Origin: Paraburkholderia caffeinitolerans
GTDB taxonomy: Bacteria > Pseudomonadota > Gammaproteobacteria > Burkholderiales > Burkholderiaceae
Assembly (NCBI RefSeq): GCF_902859945.1
Contig: NZ_CADIKL010000012.1
Coordinates: 1 to 64,000 of the forward strand
Direction: 5' to 3'
DNA length: 64,000 nt
The notes under the pieces are model-generated. The model made no database searches. It was not told the DNA's origin and saw only the letters and a list, made by a program, of their open reading frames with translations. The translations under genes were made by a program, and so were the position numbers. This document shows positions 42,509 to 54,188 of this stretch, piece after piece (positions within the stretch are counted from its first letter, which is position 1; each line of letters begins with the position of its first letter).

Positions 42509-45500
42509 TCAGGCCGTATTCTGTGAGAAACCAGCAGCCGTTTCCATATCGACCGCAACGATGCGCGAAACACCCTGCTCCTGCATCGTCACGCCAATCA
42601 ACTGCTGCGCCATCTCCATCGCGATCTTGTTATGCGAGATGAACAGGAACTGCGTCTTGTCCGACATCGCGCGCACCAGATTGGCGAAGCGCTCCGTGTT
42701 GGCATCATCGAGCGGCGCGTCCACTTCGTCGAGCAGACAGAACGGCGCCGGGTTCAACTGGAACATCGCGAACACCAGTGCCGTGGCGGTGAGCGCCTTC
42801 TCGCCACCCGAAAGCAGGTGAATCGTCGAGTTTTTCTTGCCGGGCGGCTGCGCCATCACCTGCACGCCGGCGTCGAGAATCTCGTCGCCGGTCATGATGA
42901 GCTTGGCCTGACCACCGCCGAAGAGGCGCGGGAACAGGTCGCCGAAATGCCGGTTCACTTCGTCGAACGTGCCTTGCAGCAGCGTGCGCGTTTCCTGGTC
43001 GATCTTGCGAATCGCGTCTTCGAGCGTTTCGATCGCGCTCGTGAGGTCGGTGGACTGCGCGTCGAGGAAAGTCTTGCGCTCCTTCGCAGCAGCCAGTTCG
43101 TCGAGCGCGGCCATGTTGACCGGACCGAGCGCGGCGATCGCGTTGTTGATGCGCGTGACCTCGCCTTGCAGATACGGCGGCTTGAGGTCTGGCGAAAGCT
43201 TCGCCTGCAGCGCGGCTTCGTCCACCCCCGCGGCCTGCAGTTGCTCGACAAACTGCTCGCCGTTCAGGCGCGCGGCCTGTTCCTTCAACTGCAATTCGGT
43301 GATGCGGTCGCGCAGCGGTTGCAACGCACGCTCGGCCGTGAGACGCGTCTCGTCGGCCGCGCGCAGCTTCGCGCTCAGGTCGTCGAGTTCGGCGCGTGCC
43401 GAGCGCAGCGCTTCTTCCTTCTCCGCGCGGATTTCCAGTGCGTCCTGCAGGCCCGTGTGTGCAGTCTGCTCGTTGATCGTTTCCAGTTCCGCGCGCGCGT
43501 CTTCGAGCGAGGTGGCCACGCGCTCGCTCTGGTCATGCGCGACCTGAATGTTGCGCTTGAGCTCTTCGATGCGATTGACCATGTTGCGCGCCGCGAAGCG
43601 CGCATCGCCCGCCGCGCGTTCGAGATCACGTGCCTCGTTGCGGGCGCTGCCCAACTCCTCGTCGAGCGACTCGAACGCCAGTTGATTGTCTTCGAAGCGG
43701 GCCTGCAACTCCGCGAGCTCGGCGTCGTGGCGCTCAAAGTTCGCCTCCGACTCCGCGCGCAATGCGCGCTGCTCTTCGATCTGTGCGCGGATCTCTTCGA
43801 GTTCCTCGCGAATCTGCGTGCTGCGCGCCGTGTAGCGCTCGTGCGCCTGGGTGAGCTTGAGCACGTCCATCTGCAGCGCGTGCCCGCGCTGCGTCGCGCG
43901 TTCGACCTGCTGGCGCACTTCGGTGAGCGCCTGGGCCGCCTGGGTGTGCACAGCCTCGGCGCGCACCGCGGCAGCGCGTGCGTCATCGGCGAGCAGCGCC
44001 TGGGCGCGCACCTGACGCGTGAGATTCTCGATTTCCTGCTGGCGCGCCAGCATGCCCGCCTGCTCAGAGTCGGCGGCATAAAGCTGCACGCCCACGCGCG
44101 TCACCATGTGGCCGGCCTTCACCACGAACGCGCCGCCCTCGGGCAACTGCGCGCGCTGCGAAAGCGCTTCGGCCAGATCGGCGGCCACGAAGGTCGTGCC
44201 GAGCCATTCGTTGAGCACCGCGCGCAGGCCGGCATCGTCGATACGCACGAGCGAGAGCAACGGCGTGAGGCCCGCGGGCGCGGCCAGCGCCTGGCCAGCC
44301 GGCGGCGGCGCGTAGAACGCGAGCTTGGCCGGCGGCGCGTCGGTCGCGAATGCCTTCACCCAGTCGAGGTTCGACACTTCTAGCGCGGCAAGACGCTCGC
44401 GCAGCACGGCTTCGAGCGCGGTCTCCCAGCCAGCTTCGACGTGCAACTTCTTCCACAAACGCGGCAGCGCGCCCAGTTCATGGCGTTCGAGCCACGGCTG
44501 GATCTTGCCTTCGGTCTGCACGTTCTCCTGAAGCTGCTTAAGCGCGGCGAGGCGTGCTTCGAGCTGATGGATCTGCGCGCTTTCGGCCTGCACGCGCTCG
44601 TGCGCGGCTCGACGCTCGGCGTCGAGCCGCGGCACGGTTTCCTGCGCATCGGCAAGACGCTGCTGCGCGTCGTGCAGGATCTCTTCCTGCTCGGCCAGTT
44701 GCATGCGCAACTCTTCGAGCTGAGCTTCGTCGGGCGCGTCTAGCCCGCCTTCCTCCGACTTCAGGCGCTCGTGGCGCTGCTGAAGCTGCTGGAGCATCTG
44801 GTCGGCGTTGCGCTGATGCGCGGCTTCGAGCTTGATCGCCTGTTCGGTGCGCGCGATGCCCGCGCGCTCGTCGTTCAGTTGGGACTGGGCGTCGCGCCAG
44901 CGGTTTTCGAGCGCGGGCAGCGCTTCCTGCTTCGCCGCCGCCTGCTCCTCGGCGATGGCCGCCTTTTCCTCGCCCATCGCGAGCTGCTCTTCGGCGTCCG
45001 CGATGTCGTCCTGGGCCTTCTGCGCCTGCGCCTGCCATTGCTCGCGCTGGGCGGTGAGCGCCGCGATCTGCGCCTGCACGCGATTGCGCGACTCGACGAT
45101 GAACTTGATTTCCGCTTCAAGGCGGCTCACTTCGGCGTTCGCTTCATAGAGCGAGCCTTGCGCACCCTGCATCGCGTCGCTGGCCGAATAATGCGCGACG
45201 CGCAGCGTTTCGAGCTGCGCTTCGACTTCGCGCAGTTGTGCGGTGTGCCGCTCCAGATCGATCTGCGCCTGCTCGATCGCGCGTTGCTGGCGCTGCTGCT
45301 CGCCGGCCGCCTCGTTCTTGCGCAAGAGCCACAACAGGCGCTGCTTTTCTTCGCCTTCGGCTTGCAGCTCGCGGAACTTCGTCGCCACCACGGCCTGGCC
45401 TTCGAGCTTCTCCAGGTTCGTGGAGAGCTCGCGCACGATGTCCTCCACGCGCGTGAGATTCTCGCGCGTGTCGTGCAGACGGTTTTCGGTCTCGCGGCGG

Positions 45501-46027
45501 CGCTCCTTGTACTTCGAGACGCCCGCGGCTTCTTCGAGGAACACGCGCAGCTCTTCGGGCTTAGCCTCGATGATGCGCGCGATCATGCCCTGCCCGATGA
45601 TCGCGTACGCGCGCGGCCCGAGGCCGGTGCCGAGGAAGATGTCCTGGATGTCGCGCCGGCGCGCCGGCAGATTGTTGATGTAGTAGCTCGAGGTGCCGTC
45701 GCGCGTGAGCACGCGCTTGACGGCGATCTCGGCGTACTGGCCCCACTGGCCAGCAGCGCGCCCGTCGGCGTTGTCGAACACGAGTTCGACGCTCGCGCGG
45801 CTACCGGGCTTGCGCGCGGTGGAACCGTTGAAAATGACATCCTGCATCGACTCGCCGCGCAGCTCCGAGGCGCGCGATTCGCCGAGCACCCAGCGCACGG
45901 CGTCGATGATGTTCGACTTGCCACAGCCATTGGGCCCGACCACGCCGACGAGTTGGCCCGGGACCTGGAAGTGCGTGGGATCGACGAAGGATTTGAAGCC
46001 AGCGAGTTTAATCGAGGTCAGACGCAC
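42509..46027 (-). CDS. smc: Chromosome segregation protein SMC
   Basis: 1172 residues starting at a GTG at 46025-46027 (VRLTSIKLAGFKSFVDPT); earlier in-frame codons have no family sequence. The N-terminal head has P-loop GPNGCGKSN near residue 32. Coiled coils flank a hinge near residues 510-650. The C-terminal head has the signature LLSGGEKALTATALVFA and Walker B PFCLLDEVDAPLDDAN. It organises and segregates chromosomes with ScpA and ScpB, which are not in this window. zipA follows after 81 bases. Confidence 0.98.
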   Translation of the reverse strand: MRLTSIKLAGFKSFVDPTHFQVPGQLVGVVGPNGCGKSNIIDAVRWVLGESRASELRGESMQDVIFNGSTARKPGSRASVELVFDNADGRAAGQWGQYAEIAVKRVLTRDGTSSYYINNLPARRRDIQDIFLGTGLGPRAYAIIGQGMIARIIEAKPEELRVFLEEAAGVSKYKERRRETENRLHDTRENLTRVEDIVRELSTNLEKLEGQAVVATKFRELQAEGEEKQRLLWLLRKNEAAGEQQRQQRAIEQAQIDLERHTAQLREVEAQLETLRVAHYSASDAMQGAQGSLYEANAEVSRLEAEIKFIVESRNRVQAQIAALTAQREQWQAQAQKAQDDIADAEEQLAMGEEKAAIAEEQAAAKQEALPALENRWRDAQSQLNDERAGIARTEQAIKLEAAHQRNADQMLQQLQQRHERLKSEEGGLDAPDEAQLEELRMQLAEQEEILHDAQQRLADAQETVPRLDAERRAAHERVQAESAQIHQLEARLAALKQLQENVQTEGKIQPWLERHELGALPRLWKKLHVEAGWETALEAVLRERLAALEVSNLDWVKAFATDAPPAKLAFYAPPPAGQALAAPAGLTPLLSLVRIDDAGLRAVLNEWLGTTFVAADLAEALSQRAQLPEGGAFVVKAGHMVTRVGVQLYAADSEQAGMLARQQEIENLTRQVRAQALLADDARAAAVRAEAVHTQAAQALTEVRQQVERATQRGHALQMDVLKLTQAHERYTARSTQIREELEEIRAQIEEQRALRAESEANFERHDAELAELQARFEDNQLAFESLDEELGSARNEARDLERAAGDARFAARNMVNRIEELKRNIQVAHDQSERVATSLEDARAELETINEQTAHTGLQDALEIRAEKEEALRSARAELDDLSAKLRAADETRLTAERALQPLRDRITELQLKEQAARLNGEQFVEQLQAAGVDEAALQAKLSPDLKPPYLQGEVTRINNAIAALGPVNMAALDELAAAKERKTFLDAQSTDLTSAIETLEDAIRKIDQETRTLLQGTFDEVNRHFGDLFPRLFGGGQAKLIMTGDEILDAGVQVMAQPPGKKNSTIHLLSGGEKALTATALVFAMFQLNPAPFCLLDEVDAPLDDANTERFANLVRAMSDKTQFLFISHNKIAMEMAQQLIGVTMQEQGVSRIVAVDMETAAGFSQNTA

Positions 46028-46210
46028 GGCGATATCGCTGTTTGAATAGGGAGAGTGAACGGGACCGCCCGCGCCGCATGCCACGCGCTGCACGCGCATG
46101 GGTCACGCATCGAATGCTGCGCGCACTTCGGGCACTACATCTCGGGCAGCCGCCACGGCTCGCCGCGCGAAGCACCTTGTGCGCGCCCGCCCGGCGAGGA
46201 TCAGCGGCAA

Positions 46211-47266
46211 TCATACCATCGTGCGCGCGCCTTTCCGCCCGCTGCGCGGCGAAGCGCTGGGGCCGCCGGGGTCATTCGCACCGTCATCGGCATCGCCGCT
46301 TTCGTCGATGGGACACGCTTGCGCGTGGGCAATCACGCTGGCGTCGGCGCTCGCATGCTTGCCGCTCTGCCTGGCGTCCTGCGCGCGGTGAACCCAGCTC
46401 GACAGCAGCGTGGCGAGCACGATGCATGCGCCGCCCGCCATCTCGCGCGGCCCCGGCGTTTCGCCCGCGAGCAGCCACGACGAGAGCGCGGTCACCACGA
46501 GTTCGAACAACATGATGATCGACGCGCGGTTCGCCGGCACGCGCGCGAGACCGTATTGCACCAGCATGTTGTTCGAGCTGAGCAGCAGCCCAAGCAGGGC
46601 CACCAGCAGCACGATGTGCGCCAGCGGCTCGCCGGCGTGCAGCACCGGCGTCGGCTCGAAGCGCGACGCCACGGCGCCGCAGAGCGCCGCACCGCCGAAA
46701 ATCACGGCGGTGCGCATCTCCGGCTTCATCTGCGGCAACACGCGGCTCGTCTTCACCACGAGCACATTGCTCATCGCAAAGCCCATGCCGCCCGCGAGTC
46801 CCGCCCATTCGGCCGCGTTGGCCGGCAATGGCACACCGAGCTTCGGCGACCACAGCATGAGCGCCGCGCCCAGCAGCGACAGCGCGGAGAGCGCCGCGCC
46901 AGGCCCCGTGAGGCGCTCGTTCAGGATGAAATGCGCGTAGATCGCCGTCCATGCCGGCGTGAGGTAGAAAAGTAGAAGCACCCGCATCACTTCGCCGTGG
47001 ATCGCGCCCCACACGAAGCCCATATTGGCCACGCCCGCGGCCAGCCCGAGCATCGGCAGCACCCAGTGCCAGCGCACCGTGGCGATCGAGCGGTGGCGCA
47101 GCAACAGCACAAAGAGGCACCCCGCCGCGCTAGTCGCGGCTCCAGCGGCCGTGCCGGTCAGGCCGAGGCTCGCGAGCGTGCGCAGCGGATACCAGATCAC
47201 GCCCCACACCGAGGCGCCGATCATGATGGCAAGCGTCGGCCAGCCGGACTTCAGGCTCGCGTTCAT
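46211..47266 (-). CDS. DMT-superfamily (EamA) transporter
   Basis: 351 residues from the ATG at 47264-47266, supported by GGGAGGG upstream. About ten membrane helices form two EamA halves (first WPTLAIMIGASVWGVIWYPL, last of the second half MAGGACIVLATLLSSWV). The last 50 residues are hydrophilic and Ala/Asp/Gly-rich, probably cytoplasmic. The substrate is unknown. It is only distantly like the transporter at 7.9 kb. It is divergent from dapC. Confidence 0.88.
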   Translation of the reverse strand: MNASLKSGWPTLAIMIGASVWGVIWYPLRTLASLGLTGTAAGAATSAAGCLFVLLLRHRSIATVRWHWVLPMLGLAAGVANMGFVWGAIHGEVMRVLLLFYLTPAWTAIYAHFILNERLTGPGAALSALSLLGAALMLWSPKLGVPLPANAAEWAGLAGGMGFAMSNVLVVKTSRVLPQMKPEMRTAVIFGGAALCGAVASRFEPTPVLHAGEPLAHIVLLVALLGLLLSSNNMLVQYGLARVPANRASIIMLFELVVTALSSWLLAGETPGPREMAGGACIVLATLLSSWVHRAQDARQSGKHASADASVIAHAQACPIDESGDADDGANDPGGPSASPRSGRKGARTMV

Positions 47267-47789
47267 TGCCCGGCCCTCCCGTACCGCATCCCCATGGCGG
47301 CAGCGCGTATCGGCTGCTTTTCGGACTGCATACTCCTCCCTTGTTTCCTTTGCTGTTTCTCGTTTGTTGCTGACTGTCCTGCCTGTTTGCCCTGCTTGTC
47401 GCCATATGTGCGGTATGCGCGCTGTGCCATGCGCAGGCGACCTGCACCGCCGAAGCCCGCCCATTGGGCCTCCCGGGCCCACATTCCCGACTACATGGCT
47501 CGCCTGCGCACACACCGGTGCGCCCGCAGGCCGTGCATCGCCAAGTTATAATTCACGCTTTTCCAGCCGCAGCAGCCACCCCCGACGCGCGACAAGCTCC
47601 ATGCCGCCGCGATCCACGCCACCCATGCCGGATCGCGCCGCCAGACACCGCAGCAACCGGCCTTATCATGGCCACGACATCGTCGCGCCGGGTTGCATCG
47701 GGTCACATCGTCGCCGGAACCAGGCCGCCGATGCCGGCCATTGCGCCGCGCGCTGTCCAACCGTCTTTCGCATTTCACCCGCCAAGCCC
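47267..47789. other. Divergent region EamA transporter / dapC
   Basis: 523 bases, the longest gap in the window. A perfect TATAAT on the plus strand (47547-47552) is the best dapC promoter element. A 41-codon open frame (47668-47793) ends in a GTGA overlap with the dapC start. The left part has no recognisable gene; the transporter promoter must lie there but none stands out. No riboswitch known to me is visible. Confidence 0.45.
47547..47552 (+). promoter_or_regulatory. -10 element, candidate dapC promoter
   Basis: Perfect TATAAT preceded by AGT. No good -35 lies 16-18 bases upstream. If used, the leader would be about 230 bases. Confidence 0.42.
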
Positions 47790-47793
47790 GTGA
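47668..47793 (+). CDS. Possible 41-codon leader peptide overlapping the dapC start
   Basis: An ATG-initiated frame of 41 residues (MATTSSRRVASGHIVAG at its start) whose TGA stop shares two bases with the dapC GTG. It has no clear ribosome site and resembles nothing I know. The case rests only on the overlap and on the lack of a good ribosome site for dapC itself. It may well be chance. Confidence 0.2.
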   Translation: MATTSSRRVASGHIVAGTRPPMPAIAPRAVQPSFAFHPPSP

Positions 47794-49013
47794 ATCCGCT
47801 ACTCGACTCTCTCCAGCCCTATCCCTTCGAAAAGCTGCGTGCGCTCTTCAAGGACGTCGCGCCGAATGCCGGCCTGCGCCACATCAGCTTCGGGATCGGC
47901 GAGCCGAAACACCCGACGCCCGCGCTTATCCGCGATGCCATCGTCGCTTCGCTCGACGGCCTGTCGGCCTACCCGGCCACGGCCGGCAGCCCCGCGCTGC
48001 GCGAGGCGATCGCGAAATGGGTGACCGAGCGCTATAGCCTGCCCGCCATCGACGCGAACACGCAAGTGCTGCCCGTGTGCGGCTCGCGCGAAGCGCTTTT
48101 CGCGCTCGCCCAGGCAGTCGTGAATCCCACGGCTGGCGCGAGGGATCCGGCAAAGCGGCCGATCGTACTCTGTCCGAATCCGTTCTACCAGATCTACGAA
48201 GGCGCCGCGCTGCTTGCGGGCGCCGAGCCATACTTCGTGAACAGCGATCCCAGCCGCAACTTCGCCTGCGATTATTCTCAGGTTCCCGTAGAGGTCTGGG
48301 CGCGCACACAGTTGCTCTATGTCTGCTCGCCGGGTAACCCGACGGGCGCCGTGCTCACGCTCGACGACTGGCGCGAACTGTTCGCGCTCTCCGATCGCTA
48401 CGGCTTCGTGATCGCCTCCGACGAGTGCTACTCGGAAATCTACTTCGACGAAGCGCATCCGCCGCTCGGCGGCCTCGAAGCCGCGCACCGGCTCGGCTGC
48501 GGTTTCGAGCGCCTGATCATGCTCTCGAGCCTCTCGAAGCGCTCGAACGCGCCCGGCATGCGCTCGGGCTTCGTCTCGGGCGACGCGGCACTGCTCAAGC
48601 AGTTTCTGCTTTACCGGACGTACCACGGCTCGGCGCTGTCGCCGGTCTGGCAGTCCGCCAGCATCGCGGCTTGGGGCGACGAGGCGCACGTGCGCGAGAA
48701 TCGCGCGAAGTACGTGCAGAAGTTTTCGACGATTACGCCGATGCTCGCCGACGTGCTCGACGTAAAGCTGCCCGACGCCGCGTTCTATCTGTGGGCCAAC
48801 GTCGCGCGCACTGGCCTCTCGGATACCGCGTTCGCCCAGCGCCTCTACGCCGACTATAATGTGACGGTTCTGCCGGGCTCGTATCTCGCGCGCGAAGCGC
48901 ATGGCGCGAATCCCGGCAAAGACTTCGTCCGCATGGCGCTCGTCGCCGACGTCGAGGAGTGCATCGAGGGCGCGCAGCGCATCGTCGACTTCTGCCGCTC
49001 GCTCAAGCAGTAA
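47790..49013 (+). CDS. dapC: N-succinyldiaminopimelate aminotransferase
   Basis: 407 residues from a GTG at 47790 (VNPLLDSLQPYPFEKLRALF). Class I PLP aminotransferase, making N-succinyl-LL-diaminopimelate in the lysine and peptidoglycan pathway. PLP contacts are seen in CSPGNPTGAVLTLDDW and ASDECYSEIYFDE; the Schiff-base lysine is in SSLSKRSNAPGMRSGF. dapD follows after 78 bases and dapE further on, so the succinylase branch is clustered. No clear ribosome site precedes the GTG. Confidence 0.93.
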   Translation: MNPLLDSLQPYPFEKLRALFKDVAPNAGLRHISFGIGEPKHPTPALIRDAIVASLDGLSAYPATAGSPALREAIAKWVTERYSLPAIDANTQVLPVCGSREALFALAQAVVNPTAGARDPAKRPIVLCPNPFYQIYEGAALLAGAEPYFVNSDPSRNFACDYSQVPVEVWARTQLLYVCSPGNPTGAVLTLDDWRELFALSDRYGFVIASDECYSEIYFDEAHPPLGGLEAAHRLGCGFERLIMLSSLSKRSNAPGMRSGFVSGDAALLKQFLLYRTYHGSALSPVWQSASIAAWGDEAHVRENRAKYVQKFSTITPMLADVLDVKLPDAAFYLWANVARTGLSDTAFAQRLYADYNVTVLPGSYLAREAHGANPGKDFVRMALVADVEECIEGAQRIVDFCRSLKQ

Positions 49014-49091
49014 CAGTAAAGCCATCTTCCGTACGCGCGCCCGCCACCGGGTGCGCGAGTCACGCATTTGAACTCACACGAAACCACCATC

Positions 49092-49918
49092 ATGTCGCAA
49101 CAACTTCAGCAGATCATCGACACCGCCTGGGAAAACCGCGCCGACTTCTCGCCCAAGTCCGCGCCGAACGACGTGCGCGAAGCCGTCGCCCACGTGATCG
49201 CAGAACTGGACAAGGGCGCACTGCGCTGCGCCGAAAAGAAGGACGGCGACTGGGTCGTCAATCAGTGGGTTAAGAAGGCCGTGCTGCTGTCGTTCCGCCT
49301 GGAAGACAACGCGCCGATGCCCGCCGGCGGCTACAGCCAGTTCTACGACAAGGTGCCCTCGAAGTTCGCCAACTACACGGCCGAAGACTTCGCAGCGGGC
49401 GGTTTCCGCGTCGTGCCGCCGGCCATCGCGCGCCGCGGCTCGTTCATCGCGAAGAACGTCGTGCTGATGCCGTCGTACACCAACATCGGCGCTTATGTCG
49501 ACGAAGGCACGATGGTCGACACGTGGGCCACCGTCGGCTCGTGCGCGCAGATCGGCAAGAACGTGCACCTCTCGGGCGGCGTGGGCATCGGCGGCGTGCT
49601 GGAGCCGCTGCAGGCCAACCCGGTCATCATCGAAGACAACTGCTTCATCGGCGCGCGCTCGGAAGTCGTGGAAGGCGTGATCGTCGAGGAAAACTCGGTC
49701 ATCTCGATGGGCGTGTACCTCGGCCAGTCGACCAAGATCTACGACCGCGAAACCGGCGAAGTCACGTACGGCCGCATTCCGGCCGGCTCGGTCGTGGTGG
49801 CCGGCAACCTGCCCTCGAAGGACGGTTCGCACAGCCTCTACTGCGCCGTGATCGTCAAGAAGGTCGACGCGAAGACGCGCGCCAAGGTCGGCCTGAACGA
49901 GCTGCTGCGAGGCGACTA

Positions 49919-49919
<1 letters not shown>
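49092..49919 (+). CDS. dapD: Tetrahydrodipicolinate N-succinyltransferase
   Basis: 275 residues. Adds succinyl from succinyl-CoA to tetrahydrodipicolinate. An N-terminal helical domain ([20 protein letters not shown]) is followed by a left-handed beta-helix with hexapeptide repeats ([20 protein letters not shown], then [18 protein letters not shown]). ATG at 49092 chosen by family match; a TTG eight codons earlier is less likely. Its stop codon overlaps the start of the ArsC-like gene by one base (TAATG). Confidence 0.97.
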
Positions 49920-51521
<1,602 letters not shown>

Positions 51522-51545
51522 CGGCCTACTGCTGGAGTCAAAGAC

Positions 51546-52442
51546 ATGCCCCATTCGCTAGCCACGACCTTTTCCACCGTGCGCGACCTGCTGCGCTACG
51601 GCGTCTCACGCTTTTCGGCCGCGCATCTCGCGTTCGGCCACGGCTCGACCAATGCCTACGACGAGGCCGCGTATCTGATCCTGCATACGCTGCATCTGCC
51701 GCTCGACCTGCTCGATCCGTTTCTCGACGCGCGCCTCGCGCCCGAGGAAATCGACAAGGTGCTCGCCGTGATCGAGCGCCGCGCGAACGAGCGCGTGCCC
51801 GCCGCCTACATCACGCAGGAAGCGTGGATGCACGGCCTGCGCTTTTACGTGGACGAGCGCGTGATCGTGCCGCGCTCGTTCATCGGCGAACTGCTCGAAG
51901 ACGGTTTGCAGCCCTACGTGGAAGACCCCGAGCAGGTCACCGCCGTGCTCGAACTGTGCACGGGCTCCGCGAGCCTCGCGATCCTCGCGGCGCACGCGTT
52001 CCCGAACGCCGACATCGACGCCGTCGACCTCTCGGCGCCCGCGCTCGAAGTCGCGGCGCGAAACGTGCACGAGCACGGTCTCGACGAGCGCATCGCGCTC
52101 TTCGAAGGCGACCTGTACGCGCCGTTGCCCGAGCGCCGCTACGACGTGATCATTACGAATCCGCCGTACGTGAACGCCGAATCGATGCAGGCGCTGCCGC
52201 CCGAATACCGCCACGAGCCGGAGATGGCGCTCGCGGGCGGCGTGGACGGCATGGACATCGTGCGCGGCATCATCGGCGAAGCCCGCAAGTGGCTCACCGA
52301 CGAAGGCGTGCTCGTGGTCGAAATCGGCAACGAACGCGCGAACGTGGAAGCCGCGTTCGGCGGCCTCGAACTCGTCTGGCTCTCGACGAGCGCGGGCGAC
52401 GACCAGGTGTTCCTGATCCAGGCTGCTGACCTGCCGGTCTGA
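51546..52442 (+). CDS. prmB: Ribosomal protein L3 glutamine N5-methyltransferase
   Basis: 298 residues. Methylates the glutamine of L3 with SAM. N-terminal helical domain, then VIVPRSFIGELLEDGLQPYV, SAM site VLELCTGSASLAILAA and the NPPY motif in VIITNPPYVNAESMQALPPE, which with the preceding context distinguishes PrmB from PrmC. It sits immediately after dapE. Confidence 0.96.
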   Translation: MPHSLATTFSTVRDLLRYGVSRFSAAHLAFGHGSTNAYDEAAYLILHTLHLPLDLLDPFLDARLAPEEIDKVLAVIERRANERVPAAYITQEAWMHGLRFYVDERVIVPRSFIGELLEDGLQPYVEDPEQVTAVLELCTGSASLAILAAHAFPNADIDAVDLSAPALEVAARNVHEHGLDERIALFEGDLYAPLPERRYDVIITNPPYVNAESMQALPPEYRHEPEMALAGGVDGMDIVRGIIGEARKWLTDEGVLVVEIGNERANVEAAFGGLELVWLSTSAGDDQVFLIQAADLPV

Positions 52443-52458
52443 GCATGGGGAAATAACG

Positions 52459-52498
52459 GCCCGGCGGCACTCGAAGATACTCGAGAGCGCTGCCGGGC
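52459..52498 (+). other. Stem-loop after prmB
   Basis: GCCCGGC (52459-52465) and GCCGGGC (52492-52498) can pair, with a CTCGA/TCGAG inner pairing in the loop. No U run follows, so a rho-independent terminator is doubtful. Confidence 0.4.
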
Positions 52499-52673
52499 AG
52501 CGGCGCACAATCGCAACACAATCACGCGCTCCCGACTGGCGCAAAGCCGGCGTGCAAGCCGAATCGCCGCTACGCGACAGGGTTCGGTAAGATGAATGTT
52601 TCCCGGCTCACGCGGTTCGCACAGCCAGCACTCACGGCTGCACCGCACGGCTTCAGGAGCGTCCCGCGCCTTT

Positions 52674-54161
52674 ATGCGATTCGACTGGTCAACCCTGGGC
52701 ATTCTGCTCGCGATCACACATCTGCTCGGCCTGATCGCCGCATGCCACGCCATCCTCAATACGCGCACCTCGCAAGGCGCGATCGCCTGGGCCGTCTCGC
52801 TCGCGACGATGCCCTACTTCACGCTAGTCCCCTATCTGTTCCTCGGCCGCAGCAAGTTCGAGGGCTACGCGGACGCGCGGCGGCTACGCAACGAAACCTT
52901 GCGCACGCGCGCGCACATGCCCACCTGGCACCCGCCCGGCGGCCCCGATGACGAACTGGCCAATACGGGCGACTGGCCAGTCGACGAACTGAGCACGCGG
53001 GTGATCCGCTCGTTCTCGCAACTGGCCGGCATGCCGCTCGTGGCGGGCAACACGGTGCGCACGCTCGTCAACGGGGAAGTCACGTTCTCCGCGATCTTCG
53101 ACGCGATCGAACAGGCGCGCCGTTACGTGATCGTGCAATTCTTCATCGTGCGCGCCGACGCGCTCGGCGACATGCTCAAGGACACGCTGCTCGCCTGCGC
53201 CGCGCGTGGCGTGCGCGTGCTGTTCCTCTACGACAGCATCGGCAGCTTCGACCTGCCGGCGCGCTACGTGCATGACCTTCGCGCGGGCGGCATCGAAGTG
53301 CATCCGTTCTCGGCGAAGCGCCGCTTCGTCAACCGCTTCCAGCTCAACTTCCGCAACCACCGCAAGATCGTGGTGGTGGACGGCGAGCGCGCGTTCGTGG
53401 GCGGCCATAACGTAGGCGTCGAATACCTGGGTGCGAAGCCGCCGCTCTCGCCGTGGCGCGACACCCATATCGAGGTGCGCGGACCCGTGGTGGCCAACAT
53501 CCAGTTCGCCTTCACCGAAGACTGGTACTGGGTCACCCAGGAACTGCCCGGCTGCGAACCGCCCGCCGTGACGCAGCGAGTCGAGCCGCGGGTCGAATCA
53601 CGGGACAGCAACGACATGCACTGCCTCGTGATGCCCACCGGCCCCGCCGATCGTCAGGAGACCTGCTCGCTCTTTTTCGTCGAGGCCATCAACGCCGCAA
53701 AAAAGCGCGTCTGGATCACCACGCCTTACCTCGTGCCCGACGAAGCGGTGTTCTCGGCGCTGCGTCTCGCGGCGCTGCGCGGAGTGGATGTGCGCATCAT
53801 GATCCCGAGCCGGCGCGATCACTTCGTGGTGTTCGAGGCGTCCACGCTCTACGCCTATGACGCGGTGCGTGCGGGCATTCGCATCTTCCGCTACAAACCC
53901 GGCTTCCTGCACCAGAAGGTCGTGCTGATCGACGACACAGCCGCCGCCATCGGCAGCGCGAACCTGGACAACCGCTCGTTCCGCCTGAATTTCGAAATCA
54001 TGGTGCTGACCGTGCATCGCGGCTTTGCCGCCGAAGTGGAAGCGATGCTGCAGCACGACTTCGAGCAGGCCTTCGAGATCGACCGCGGCGAATACCGCGA
54101 CGCCCACGCGTGGCGCAAGATCTCGATGCATGTTGCCCGCCTGTTCGCACCCATTCTGTAG
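52674..54161 (+). CDS. clsA: Cardiolipin synthase
   Basis: 495 residues. Condenses two phosphatidylglycerols into cardiolipin. Two N-terminal membrane helices (STLGILLAITHLLGLIAACH and WAVSLATMPYFTLVPYLFLG) precede two phospholipase D motifs, NHRKIVVVDGERAFVGGHN (about residue 222) and HQKVVLIDDTAAAIGSANLD (about 413). I start at the ATG at 52674, just before the first helix; 26 upstream codons in frame look non-coding. ClsA rather than ClsB is suggested by the membrane helices and length. Confidence 0.93.
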   Translation: MRFDWSTLGILLAITHLLGLIAACHAILNTRTSQGAIAWAVSLATMPYFTLVPYLFLGRSKFEGYADARRLRNETLRTRAHMPTWHPPGGPDDELANTGDWPVDELSTRVIRSFSQLAGMPLVAGNTVRTLVNGEVTFSAIFDAIEQARRYVIVQFFIVRADALGDMLKDTLLACAARGVRVLFLYDSIGSFDLPARYVHDLRAGGIEVHPFSAKRRFVNRFQLNFRNHRKIVVVDGERAFVGGHNVGVEYLGAKPPLSPWRDTHIEVRGPVVANIQFAFTEDWYWVTQELPGCEPPAVTQRVEPRVESRDSNDMHCLVMPTGPADRQETCSLFFVEAINAAKKRVWITTPYLVPDEAVFSALRLAALRGVDVRIMIPSRRDHFVVFEASTLYAYDAVRAGIRIFRYKPGFLHQKVVLIDDTAAAIGSANLDNRSFRLNFEIMVLTVHRGFAAEVEAMLQHDFEQAFEIDRGEYRDAHAWRKISMHVARLFAPIL

Positions 54162-54188
54162 CTAGCCCGCGGGCCAGCCCGTGCGCCC

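Noticed and set aside
47025..47789. N-terminal extension of DapC to 662 residues
   Set aside because: The extension overlaps the divergent transporter gene and has no family similarity; the aminotransferase begins at the GTG at 47790.
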